20,792 nucleotides of DNA from a virus. The position numbers were made by a program, and so were the translations under genes. Below are positions 1-7,922 of this stretch, piece by piece. The stretch's first letter is position 1; each line of letters begins with the position of its first letter. The notes below the pieces were generated by a model, which saw only the letters and a list, made by a program, of their open reading frames with translations, searched no databases and was not told where the DNA came from. The stretch is taken from IMG/VR virus record IMGVR_UViG_3300032288_005651, positions 1-20,792 of that record. The stretch is one strand, 5' to 3'.

Positions 1-155
1 CCGTCTGTACCTGATGTACCACTAGAACCTGAACTACCATCCGTACCACTTGTACCAGAACTTCCTGATGAACCATCTGTTCCGCTTGTTCCTGAAGAAC
101 CAGAGCTTCCGTCTGTACCTGAAGAACCACTAGTACCTGAAGAACCAGAACTTCC
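1..155 (-). repeat. 36-bp-period collagen-like coding repeat
   Basis: The repeat encodes Gly-X-Y triplets with a 12-residue period (DGSSGSSGTSGT). At least three full units are visible, and the array continues beyond the left edge. The protein units are identical, but their codons differ widely, including AGY versus TCN codons for serine, so the DNA repeat is much more degenerate than the protein repeat. Confidence 0.85.
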
Positions 156-1034
156 AAATGTACCTCCCGTAACAACTACTGTTAAATTTCCACCACCATT
201 ATCAATTACACTCGCACCTGAAAAAGTTATCCCTGTTACGTTGGTAACAGTTACTCCTGATGTTGCATCATAAACAGTTAATGGACTTCCTCCACCTCCT
301 GTATTAAATCCTGTTACATCAAATGAACTTCCGTCACTATTATTTAATGTTAAAGTCCCTGTACCACTATTATATGTTCCACCTGTAACTGTTCCTGTAA
401 ATCCAGTAATTGTTACAGTACCTCCTGTACTATTATATAAATCTAATGAAGTTGTTGCGGAATAATACGTTCCTCCTGTAATTTGAACATCCGAGCCGTA
501 AAATATTCTCCATCTTGCATCTTCATGTGAAACAACATCAATACCTTCAATTGTAGATGCAGTCCACGCATTAACAAATGCTTGTCCCGCTGCAGAACGA
601 TTGTTAACTACAGTTTGATATTCCGTTTGAGTAATACCTGAATTACCTGTAAGACCCGATAAATTATCCCATAATTGTTGATAATTTGAAATTGTGTATT
701 GGTATACTGTATCAGTTTCTTGAACATGGACTTGCATACCTAGTCTTCTTCTACCTGAAGATATATTATCAGAATTAAGTGTTACAAAGTCAGAAGAAAA
801 AACACTACCAGTACCTTTTGTAAAGTTAATTGGTATTGTATTGGCTGATAACTGAATCTGCGATGGGTAAGTAGCCGCTGTTAGAGTTAATCTAAGGTCA
901 CTAATATTCCACACCTCCATGTAACCACCGACATTAAGAACGGAAAATCCTATCCCTTGGACAAGATTTCTAGTTACCGATTCTGGTCCTGATAGTTGAG
1001 CTGCTGATATGGGATTTTTATATGGGGTTGCCAT
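1..1034 (-). CDS. Collagen-like Gly-X-Y phage fibre/adhesin protein (3' end outside window)
   Basis: I read this frame directly from the ATG at 1032-1034. It is open to the left edge, giving at least 344 residues with no stop. Residues 1 to about 290 look like a beta-rich, Gly/Thr/Asn/Ser-rich structural region with many VTITGFTG-type strands. From about residue 294 to the edge every third residue is Gly, in a 12-residue unit of the form GTD-GSS-GSS-GTS. This is a collagen-like Gly-X-Y pattern without proline, and such stretches commonly form extended trimeric shafts in phage fibres. There is no signal peptide, and the gene follows other virion genes with a 23-nt gap, so a tail or capsid fibre is the best inference. 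The N-terminal region was not recognised, so the exact particle location is unknown. Receptor-binding or tip sequence would lie further left, outside the window. Confidence 0.8.
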   Translation of the reverse strand, partial: MATPYKNPISAAQLSGPESVTRNLVQGIGFSVLNVGGYMEVWNISDLRLTLTAATYPSQIQLSANTIPINFTKGTGSVFSSDFVTLNSDNISSGRRRLGMQVHVQETDTVYQYTISNYQQLWDNLSGLTGNSGITQTEYQTVVNNRSAAGQAFVNAWTASTIEGIDVVSHEDARWRIFYGSDVQITGGTYYSATTSLDLYNSTGGTVTITGFTGTVTGGTYNSGTGTLTLNNSDGSSFDVTGFNTGGGGSPLTVYDATSGVTVTNVTGITFSGASVIDNGGGNLTVVVTGGTFGSSGSSGTSGSSGTDGSSGSSGTSGTDGSSGSSGTSGTDGSSGSSGTSGTD

Positions 1035-1057
1035 TTATTTAGTTAACAATTTTTAGT

Positions 1058-2134
1058 TTATGTTTTAGTATCACCTTTAAAGTAAATAGATTGAGTTAAT
1101 GGTACACTATTTGGTTGTTGCATTTGTGAATACATCCACAACACCCTATATGTTCCGTCAGGTATTGGTCCTCCTGATAGCGTAACTGATGTTCCAGCAA
1201 GTACTGAGTCAGGTATACCATCATTTATAATACTTGTAGAACAAGCAGAACCTAATCCAAGGTCAAGTGTCATATTATTCATAGTTCCACCAACACCGGC
1301 AAGTGGTATCCAAACTGTATACCAATAGTAAACTGACGGGTTAACTTGGGATGTTGTTACTTGTATTGTTCCGAAAGTGTATTGGTTTTGAGAACATCCA
1401 AATCCATCAACGCCAGAACCAGATGATTGTCTGATAGGACTTTTTAGTGATATTACAGGTGTTATAAAGTTTCCACTACTTCCAGTCCATCCACTGTATT
1501 TTGCATAATAATTCATGTTTGCATTGTAGTTAGACGTAGATGGAACACCCGTGTTTCCAAAACCATACCAATCAGCACCAATGTCATACATATATTGACC
1601 CAAATCATTTTGAGATGTACTATCAAGTGGTTCAGGGAATAGATAAGCAAAGAAACTATTACCACTTGGTGTTGGTGTTTGCGTCATTGTTGGAGTATTT
1701 GTTGGTGTTTCTGTGGCAGTTTGTGTTGGAGTAAGAGTATTTGTTGGTGTTTGTGTAGGTGTTTGGTTGGTTGGCGTTTGTGTTGGCGTTTCAGTATTAG
1801 TTGGCGTTTGTGTTGGTGTTTCAGTATTTGTTTGTGTAGGTGTTGGAGTGTTAGCAGATGGTGTAACTGTAGGTGTTATAGTTGGTGTTGGAGTTGGAGT
1901 TGGTGAGCACTCGAATGTTACAACAACACCTGCAATCATCTGAGTTCTTGTTACCGCAGAATAATATGGTGTAGAACCTGTTGAATCTATATACACATTA
2001 AATGGACCTACCGCATTAGAATTTGGTGTCAATCTAACAACATAAGAAGTACAACCTGTTACGGTAACTTGTTGTTCTATTTCTGTATTACATCCAGGTG
2101 TTGTGTTTACTACGATTATACTATATAAAGACAT
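1058..2134 (-). CDS. Phage structural protein with Thr/Pro-rich linker
   Basis: This 358-residue protein starts at the ATG at 2132-2134. Residues 1-76 form a small beta-rich domain with three cysteines before the linker (C15, C28, C76). Residues about 78-157 are a low-complexity linker made almost only of Thr, Pro, Gln, Asn and Glu ([13 protein letters not shown] type). Residues about 158-358 are an aromatic- and Gly-rich globular domain. Two domains joined by a stiff, extended Thr/Pro linker suggest a fibre or decoration protein that holds a binding domain away from the particle. It has no signal peptide or membrane segment. It lies between two small paralogues and a collagen-like protein in the fibre end of the cluster, with an 85-nt upstream gap that holds a promoter-like element. 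Neither globular domain was recognised; the function is inferred from architecture and neighbours. Confidence 0.8.
   Translation of the reverse strand: MSLYSIIVVNTTPGCNTEIEQQVTVTGCTSYVVRLTPNSNAVGPFNVYIDSTGSTPYYSAVTRTQMIAGVVVTFECSPTPTPTPTITPTVTPSANTPTPTQTNTETPTQTPTNTETPTQTPTNQTPTQTPTNTLTPTQTATETPTNTPTMTQTPTPSGNSFFAYLFPEPLDSTSQNDLGQYMYDIGADWYGFGNTGVPSTSNYNANMNYYAKYSGWTGSSGNFITPVISLKSPIRQSSGSGVDGFGCSQNQYTFGTIQVTTSQVNPSVYYWYTVWIPLAGVGGTMNNMTLDLGLGSACSTSIINDGIPDSVLAGTSVTLSGGPIPDGTYRVLWMYSQMQQPNSVPLTQSIYFKGDTKT
1664..1903 (-). repeat. Thr/Pro linker coding repeats, including a near-perfect 30-bp tandem pair
   Basis: This low-complexity DNA encodes the Thr/Pro linker. Within it, 1771-1800 and 1801-1830 are adjacent 30-bp copies differing at two positions. 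They encode the same ten-residue unit ([10 protein letters not shown] type). Shorter, less regular copies flank them. Such arrays can change length by slippage. Confidence 0.85.
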
Positions 2135-2145
2135 CCGCGGTTTTC

Positions 2146-2155
2146 TTAATAAATA
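2146..2155 (-). promoter_or_regulatory. Promoter-like AT element (TATTTATTAA)
   Basis: In the 85-nt gap upstream of the Thr/Pro-linker gene, the coding strand reads TATTTATTAA, beginning 21 nt before the ATG. It matches the core of the elements upstream of the 302- and 1571-residue proteins. The rest of the gap (2156-2219) is AT-rich, with only a weak 6-bp inverted repeat. This is the weakest of the three copies, because the TAAAC prefix is missing. Confidence 0.3.
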
Positions 2156-2219
2156 CCATATCCATATGTTTCAGCACGTTTAAAAAAGAAACAATACAGA
2201 TTTAATTTTATTATAGCTC

Positions 2220-2519
2220 TTACACAGATATAGACATGTTCACAGTACAGGATGCCAATTCAATTGTAACCTCAAAAGCACACCCAAAAGTACAGTCAAG
2301 TATTTTAGATATTTCACAGTTTTTACTATCAATTAAAGTTAATCTTATTTCAGGTGCAGTATTAAATATTGGTGGAATTGTAGAATTGTATGTTATTGTT
2401 GGTGGTACTGATGAACTAATTACCCCTAAAAGATATTTGTTATTCAAATAAACATCTGAAATATATACCTCAACAGGTAATGTTTCCCCCGTTATATTTG
2501 TTATTCTTACTTGAGTCAT
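2220..2519 (-). CDS. Small beta-rich phage protein, copy A of a tandem paralogous pair
   Basis: This 99-residue protein has its ATG at 2517-2519, one base after the stop of the preceding gene, so translation is probably coupled. It begins MTQVRITNI and contains VPPTITYNSTIPPIF and CEISKILDC blocks. All three blocks recur in the next gene upstream (2521-2790), so the two are tandem duplicates. It has no signal peptide, membrane segment or recognised domain. The alternating hydrophobic pattern and conserved Cys suggest a compact Ig-like or jelly-roll fold. Its position between the SprB-repeat protein and the Thr/Pro-linker protein suggests a small fibre or decoration subunit. It carries about ten extra C-terminal residues that its partner lacks. 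The function is unknown. Confidence 0.75.
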   Translation of the reverse strand: MTQVRITNITGETLPVEVYISDVYLNNKYLLGVISSSVPPTITYNSTIPPIFNTAPEIRLTLIDSKNCEISKILDCTFGCAFEVTIELASCTVNMSISV

Positions 2520-2520
2520 T

Positions 2521-2790
2521 TTATATCTCTGTTATTACTATTTCATAAATACAATAAATGCAGTCAAGTATTTTAAATATTTCACATCCATTGTTGTCAG
2601 TTAGTATTAACATTACTTCATCAGCACCTTCGAACAAGGCAGGTATTGTTGTATTAAATGTGGCTGTAGGTGGCACGGGACCAGGATTTATTGTCCCTAT
2701 CGAAACTTTATTATTAGCATTTGTGTCAGCAATAGAAACATTTATTGGGTAAGACGCATTAGAAATATTTACAATTCTAACTTGTTTCAT
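2521..2790 (-). CDS. Small beta-rich phage protein, copy B of a tandem paralogous pair
   Basis: I chose the ATG at 2788-2790, giving 89 residues that begin MKQVRIVNI. A GTG nine bases upstream would add only three residues. The ATG forms an ATGA overlap with the stop of the SprB-repeat gene, the usual arrangement for coupled translation, and it aligns with the start of paralogue A. Blocks shared with A include QVRI.NI, NNK, VPPT, N.TIP, CEI and KILDC. By eye about half of the roughly 80 alignable residues are identical. No known family was recognised. A small structural or decoration role is inferred from the neighbours only. Confidence 0.75.
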   Translation of the reverse strand: MKQVRIVNISNASYPINVSIADTNANNKVSIGTINPGPVPPTATFNTTIPALFEGADEVMLILTDNNGCEIFKILDCIYCIYEIVITEI

Positions 2791-4931
2791 TTTAAACACA
2801 TTATATCATAAACAATCAACAACTCTATTTTTATTTCTTGACCATTCAAAGAATTATTATTCTTATCTGTTTCAATAGTTATTTGATTGTTTAGTTGATT
2901 TATTGTAACACCTCCAACACCTGGTATACTTAATAATAAACTTTTTACCGTATTGTAATATAAGTTATCTGAAGGTGCGTTATTTAAACTTGTTGATGTA
3001 TAGAAAAGATTACTTGTTGTATACCCCGCAGGAGAAACAGAAACTTTAGCAGTAAAGGTCGCACTAACCAAATCACAACTTGTATTATCTGAAGTTAAGT
3101 CAGCAAACCCTTCATTCATCATTTGTAACAAACCATACTTTACTGGTGATTGAATCAAAAATGTATCAGCTCCCATAACATATGTTTCATATGCCGCGTA
3201 GTTTGTATTACAAGTGATTGTTGTTGTTCTTTTTTGTGTACATCCAGAAGCATCTATAATCGTTAAACTATAAGTTCCCGCAGTTAATCCTGCAACTTGA
3301 ATTTGTTGTGGGTTTCCGCTAACATTATCAGACCATTGAAATGTAAATGGTGGTACTCCGCTAGATATAAAGGCAGTTAAAACTCCATTACTTCCACTAC
3401 CACAAGAAGTACTATATAAAGAATAATTTAAATTTTCACTTGACGGAATAAAAACATTTTGAGTTTTTACACATCCGTCGGCATCGGTAACTGTAACAAC
3501 ATGTGAACCTGAAGTTAAGTTATTAATTGTTACTGAACTGAATGTTGAATCAATAATGTTATATAGACCATCAACAGAATAATCTATTGGCTTTGTTGCC
3601 CCTGTTGTGGTGGTAATTTTAATCTGACCATTATTTTGACCACAAGTTGTAGATGTTGCCTCTGTTGTAATTGTGTATTTATTTTCCGTAATTAAATAAA
3701 CTTCTCTTAAATAAGAACATCCCGAATTATCTTCTACAACTACGGTATAGGTCCCAGCATTTAAGTTAGAATATAATTGACTTGTTTGTGAATTGGTAAC
3801 ATCTAATTGTGTTGCATCAGGAAATATTAAAGTATATGTATACGGTGTTACTCCCCCAACCACACTTATCAATATCGAACCATTATTACTTGAACATGTT
3901 GAATTTTGTGCCGTAACTGTAACTGAAGCCATTCCTAATGGCGATTGTATTGTTGTTCCAGCATTAAAACTACACAATCCCGCATCTGTAACTAAAAATC
4001 CATAATTACCTGATGATAAACCTGTTAAGGTATACGTTCTTGAATATGAAATAAGAACATCACCTGTTGATGCAGAATAATAAAAAGGAGCCGTTCCTCC
4101 TGTAATTGTCATACTAATTACACCGTCACTAGAAAAACAGTTTGGTTGTGTTGCCGTAAACACACCTAACCCAATTGGTGGTACTTTTTCAACTGTTGTT
4201 GATTTTGAAGTAACACACCCATATGAGTCAGTAACCTGTACTGAATAACTACCTTCTGTTAATCCTGTTATGGACTGAGTTGTCGCCCCATTACTCCATA
4301 GATAAGTGAAAGGTGGTGTTCCTGTTTGACCTGTAACAAATATTTTACCGTTAGGTAAATTGGCACATGTTGAATTGGGAACTGTGTATAACCCAAAATC
4401 TAATGGTGAAGAATCTTCAACAATAAAAGTTTGACTTCTTCCTGAGCAACCACCCAAATCTAAAGCAACCAAATAATAAGTTCCCGCAGTTAGATTAGTG
4501 AATACCGCTGTGGCTAAGTTTGTTGTTGCAGAACTAACAAACGTATCATCTTCTTTATATATTGAAAATTTTGTACTTGAATATAGTGATGTTGACGTTC
4601 CTGTAACCGAACCATTATTTAATCCACATGTTGTTCCTTGTACGGATACAATACTACAACAAACACCGCTAGATACGGGTATGTTTACATAAAACTGATT
4701 ATTGGTTGGTAGGGTACTATCATTTAATCTAACAGAATAAGTTCCGTATGCTAAATTAGTTCTATTTGAATTTCCTGTTGTAACTTCAACTGGAGGTAAT
4801 GATGGGTCATACCATTCTACTGTATATGGAGGGGTTCCTCCCGACACATAAATGTTAATCGCACCAGCACTTGTATGTGAACAATCACCTGTTACAGATA
4901 CTAAATAATTAAATGGTCCATAACTCTGCAT
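2787..4931 (-). CDS. SprB-repeat phage tail fibre/adhesin-like protein
   Basis: This is a 714-residue protein. Residues about 10-573 contain seven SprB-type repeats (roughly 10-85, 93-172, 182-249, 258-328, 337-414, 420-495 and 502-573). Each has the pattern C..(N/S)G.I.V...GG.PPYT..W followed by GL..G.Y.V.V.D..GC. Repeat 3 is closest to the family consensus, with GTPPFTYLWSNG and TDSYGC. SprB repeats are known from the flavobacterial gliding adhesin SprB and other Bacteroidota surface proteins. Residues about 574-714 form a different C-terminal domain that I do not recognise, a candidate tip or attachment domain. There is no signal peptide and no type IX secretion tail, and the gene lies 9 nt after the gpI-like gene. 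It is therefore best read as a tail fibre or appendage protein, not a bacterial adhesin. Its receptor target is unknown. Confidence 0.85.
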   Translation of the reverse strand: MQSYGPFNYLVSVTGDCSHTSAGAINIYVSGGTPPYTVEWYDPSLPPVEVTTGNSNRTNLAYGTYSVRLNDSTLPTNNQFYVNIPVSSGVCCSIVSVQGTTCGLNNGSVTGTSTSLYSSTKFSIYKEDDTFVSSATTNLATAVFTNLTAGTYYLVALDLGGCSGRSQTFIVEDSSPLDFGLYTVPNSTCANLPNGKIFVTGQTGTPPFTYLWSNGATTQSITGLTEGSYSVQVTDSYGCVTSKSTTVEKVPPIGLGVFTATQPNCFSSDGVISMTITGGTAPFYYSASTGDVLISYSRTYTLTGLSSGNYGFLVTDAGLCSFNAGTTIQSPLGMASVTVTAQNSTCSSNNGSILISVVGGVTPYTYTLIFPDATQLDVTNSQTSQLYSNLNAGTYTVVVEDNSGCSYLREVYLITENKYTITTEATSTTCGQNNGQIKITTTTGATKPIDYSVDGLYNIIDSTFSSVTINNLTSGSHVVTVTDADGCVKTQNVFIPSSENLNYSLYSTSCGSGSNGVLTAFISSGVPPFTFQWSDNVSGNPQQIQVAGLTAGTYSLTIIDASGCTQKRTTTITCNTNYAAYETYVMGADTFLIQSPVKYGLLQMMNEGFADLTSDNTSCDLVSATFTAKVSVSPAGYTTSNLFYTSTSLNNAPSDNLYYNTVKSLLLSIPGVGGVTINQLNNQITIETDKNNNSLNGQEIKIELLIVYDIMCLK
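3213..4904 (-). repeat. Seven SprB-like protein repeats
   Basis: Seven units of about 70-80 codons each are recognised by an N-terminal Cys, a GG-x-PPY-type turn, a G-x-Y strand and a D-x-x-GC end. The units are diverged at DNA level; repeats 2 and 4 lack a clean PPYT motif. Boundaries are approximate. Confidence 0.8.
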
Positions 4932-4940
4932 TAGTTTCTG

Positions 4941-7922
4941 TTATTTACAATTTATACTAAGATTTATCCCAACATTCAAAGAAACTAAATCCTTTAAATT
5001 TCTTGGTTCACAAGTCAAACTTGTTATTGTTAACAAATTCCCATTTAAGAAATATGTATACCCATAATCATAAAGATTTGGCAGATATTGTATTAGAGCG
5101 TTTCTCCACATTGTATTTGTAGGCGCATCTGTGTACCCATATCCACTATAAAACATTTCTTTTATAATAATATCCCCACCTATTTTTAAATCAATAAACC
5201 ATTGTGTCTGTGTTGAATTTTGAACACAATCGTTAAGTGTAAGATTTTGAGTTGCCAAATAAGAACTAACCCTATTAGCCAAGATTCCTTGGAAATTGCT
5301 CACGTTCACATCACCATTAAGCCATGGTAAGATATAGAAATCAACATATTCAGACGCACAAGTGAAATCAAAAATGTTTGAAATTATATAACAAGGTTCA
5401 GCAGGTACTGGTACAAACTGACAACCCCTTTGTCTTCTATAAACAAACTTCTGTCTTTGGAAAATTGAATTTTCTAGTTTTGTTCCTGTATTCCAAATTG
5501 TTGTTGCGGGAATCATTTGTTCCACAAGTTTCATCCAATTTGGATTTATACCATTAACATAATCAATAAGTTTTTGGTATGTGTATTTGTTATTTGGTAA
5601 ACCAACGGTTTGTTCTGACTCGATGTATTTCCACCAAATAGATTGGAGTGTTGGATATCCTCCTGTCTTACCATCGGTAATAAATTGTCTGTTTCTTGTA
5701 TTAATCATATTCTGCCAAAAAGTTTGGTAGAATTCAAAGAATGTTTTTTTCTTTGGTTCAGGATTAACATAAGTCCAATCAACCCCTCCTGGTACAGGAT
5801 AACCTACAGTTAAACCTGATTCAGGTATTGGGTAATCATATCTAACTGATTGTACCCACACATCGTAAGCCATTCCCTGTGAAGGGTTTAAGAAAAGGTC
5901 AATGTTCTTGACATTTAATACCAATTTTTCATTGTCCGTAAAATAATATGCATTGTAATTGGCATCGTTAGAAACTCTAATCTTATCATCATTTTCCAAC
6001 CAAGATTTATTATTATCAACAATTTTTCTTAGTTTGAAACCTTCGTTCATATATGGGAACTGTCTGAATCTATCAAGATAAAGTTGTCCGTATGTGAATG
6101 GCTGTAGTTGTGTTTGAATATCGTAGTTCTGTCCAGTATATACGTCACCCGTAATTACCACTTGGTCAGGACTTCTATGTGATGGGGTTACTTGATACCA
6201 TCCTGCACCTAATTGGAAGAAGTAAGATTCAGTATTAACAGGTGCCTTTGGAAATCCTTCTCTATCCATTGGGTAATCATCCAATGTAACGGATACGTCT
6301 TCGTAGTTTTGTGTAGATGTAAATGCTGTAAATGTACGACCTTTGATTTTATAAGTTTGTCCCGCCAAATATCCAGGTTGATTTTGTACGTATGTACCTC
6401 CCGATATCTGAGCCCATTGATAATCAAATTGGTCCAAATTAATTTTTTGGTCAGCCAAATAAATGTGCTCATTATATTCAATCAATGATTCGGGAGCTCC
6501 TATCATTCTTAATAAAAATTCAATAGACCTTCTTGTACCTTTAGATTTAAAAAGATATGCCGAATTTAAAATCAAGTTTCTATAAAACTGATAATTTAAT
6601 TCAGTTGGCGTCAGGGCTCTTGCATAACCAGGATACGTTGGTGTTGAAGTATTACCAAACACCGAACTTAAAAAATCTTCATTTGTTATTGGCGAAAAGT
6701 TTGACGACCATCCCAACGTTTGTGATAAGTTCACAAGCAATTGTGATGGGATATCATTTTCAGGGTTGTAGTTTACCGAATTCATATATGCCAAAGCATC
6801 AATGAATTGTTTTATCTGGTCAAAACTTCTTCCATAGATTTGAAATACCTTTTCAACCTTTTGACCTAAAGTATCAAACTCTTTTAAAGATGCGGTAATC
6901 AAAAATCTTGATATTAGATTTGTTTTGAATGAATCAAGATTTTCCGCAACACCTTCAAGTTGTGTTAAATAATCATCAAACAAGAAAGACCTAATATCCA
7001 AATTCCATGGACCATCTTTCGGCCAAGTAACATTTTGGTAATTAGTATAATATTGCCCATCGTCATTTTGTTGTGGGACTTGAAAGGCGGCAGTATATTC
7101 AGGTCTAACTAATCTATTTAATAAAAACTTTTCTACTTCATTAAAATCTTCAGCAAATACTTTATCACAGATATAGTCATTTGGTCTAATCTGAAAATTA
7201 TCATAAATTGTTGTTGCGCTTGTTCCAAATGGAGCACCTGAAACATAAAACGCAATTGAACCCGAACTAAGTGTTGGTGATGGACTAAATGATGTTATTT
7301 CGTAGTTGTTATCATTTATTGCAAGTGCATAATCTAAATAAGTGTTATATAGATTTCTATATTTTGAAACTGTAATTTCCCTTAGATTTAGATTTGTTGT
7401 CGCACTTAATGAATAATCTATATCAAACGGATTATTAATTCTACTAACAGGGACTTCAAAATATGTTTCATCCAAAACCGAATCATAACTTACATTAACC
7501 GCAGTCGCACCTGTAACATATTCTAAATTTGAAAACAACACATCAAGTGATGCAGGAAAATAATTAATAATGTTGGTAACAGAAACCTGAAACCTTTTCG
7601 CCAAAGACCCATACATTGAAAAGTTAAGGACCTGTGATACATCATAGTTTGGATAAACTCTAAATTGTGTTGCAAGTATGGTTCTACTTTCGGCAAGGTC
7701 TTCGATATCCAAATCATCCAAACTGATTGGTTCTGAAAACGCACCTACGTTAAATTTTCTATTAACCTTTTCGACAACAGAAGTTGTAAAATCAAAGTTA
7801 CCTTGCGTAAGACCCCCACCTTCAACAGTTTGTAAACCTACAATGTTATCTGAGAAGGTATTGGCTCCACTACCAGGCCTCGGTGGATAAAAATATTTTG
7901 TTGTCTTTATTGTAGTTGCCAT
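4941..7922 (-). CDS. Baseplate/tail protein with P2 gpI-like motif (gp7-like wedge candidate)
   Basis: This is a 993-residue protein; its ATG overlaps the stop of the previous gene as TAATG. Residues about 352-405 and 440-477 form a helical block that ends in FKSKGTRRSIEFLLRMIGAP (458-477). This resembles the K.KGT(...)hhh signature of the P2 gpI tail-protein family, which in simple contractile baseplates is related to part of T4 gp7. The preceding LLVNLSQTLGW (395-405) fits the same family's conserved 'LPWLAWALGW' area. The rest is beta-rich, aromatic-rich and long compared with gpI (under 200 residues), so it would be a greatly enlarged homologue. It sits just upstream of the fibre genes, as I precedes H in P2. 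A baseplate-to-fibre connector is inferred. Similarity outside the motif was not recognised. Confidence 0.65.
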   Translation of the reverse strand: MATTIKTTKYFYPPRPGSGANTFSDNIVGLQTVEGGGLTQGNFDFTTSVVEKVNRKFNVGAFSEPISLDDLDIEDLAESRTILATQFRVYPNYDVSQVLNFSMYGSLAKRFQVSVTNIINYFPASLDVLFSNLEYVTGATAVNVSYDSVLDETYFEVPVSRINNPFDIDYSLSATTNLNLREITVSKYRNLYNTYLDYALAINDNNYEITSFSPSPTLSSGSIAFYVSGAPFGTSATTIYDNFQIRPNDYICDKVFAEDFNEVEKFLLNRLVRPEYTAAFQVPQQNDDGQYYTNYQNVTWPKDGPWNLDIRSFLFDDYLTQLEGVAENLDSFKTNLISRFLITASLKEFDTLGQKVEKVFQIYGRSFDQIKQFIDALAYMNSVNYNPENDIPSQLLVNLSQTLGWSSNFSPITNEDFLSSVFGNTSTPTYPGYARALTPTELNYQFYRNLILNSAYLFKSKGTRRSIEFLLRMIGAPESLIEYNEHIYLADQKINLDQFDYQWAQISGGTYVQNQPGYLAGQTYKIKGRTFTAFTSTQNYEDVSVTLDDYPMDREGFPKAPVNTESYFFQLGAGWYQVTPSHRSPDQVVITGDVYTGQNYDIQTQLQPFTYGQLYLDRFRQFPYMNEGFKLRKIVDNNKSWLENDDKIRVSNDANYNAYYFTDNEKLVLNVKNIDLFLNPSQGMAYDVWVQSVRYDYPIPESGLTVGYPVPGGVDWTYVNPEPKKKTFFEFYQTFWQNMINTRNRQFITDGKTGGYPTLQSIWWKYIESEQTVGLPNNKYTYQKLIDYVNGINPNWMKLVEQMIPATTIWNTGTKLENSIFQRQKFVYRRQRGCQFVPVPAEPCYIISNIFDFTCASEYVDFYILPWLNGDVNVSNFQGILANRVSSYLATQNLTLNDCVQNSTQTQWFIDLKIGGDIIIKEMFYSGYGYTDAPTNTMWRNALIQYLPNLYDYGYTYFLNGNLLTITSLTCEPRNLKDLVSLNVGINLSINCK

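Noticed and set aside
1771-1830. Possible CRISPR-like direct repeat
   Set aside because: The copies are directly adjacent with no spacers, are in frame, and encode a low-complexity linker.
1679-1943. Plus-strand open frames rich in Val, Gly and Cys
   Set aside because: They are the antisense reading of the Thr/Pro linker repeats; no independent start signal or family resemblance.
2797-2799. GTG start for paralogue B
   Set aside because: The ATG at 2790 aligns with the start of its tandem copy and forms an ATGA overlap with the upstream stop.
2787-4931. Interpretation as a bacterial gliding adhesin on a chromosome
   Set aside because: No signal peptide or type IX secretion tail, and it is embedded in a phage baseplate/fibre operon.
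4949-4956. TATAAATT as a T4-type late promoter before the SprB-repeat gene
   Set aside because: It lies within the 3' coding end of the preceding gene, is one base from consensus in AT-rich DNA, and has no second copy with equal spacing that I found.
6209-6481. Minus-strand 90-residue frame and an overlapping plus-strand 91-residue frame
   Set aside because: Both lie wholly inside the 993-residue gene in other frames, with biased composition and no recognisable domain.
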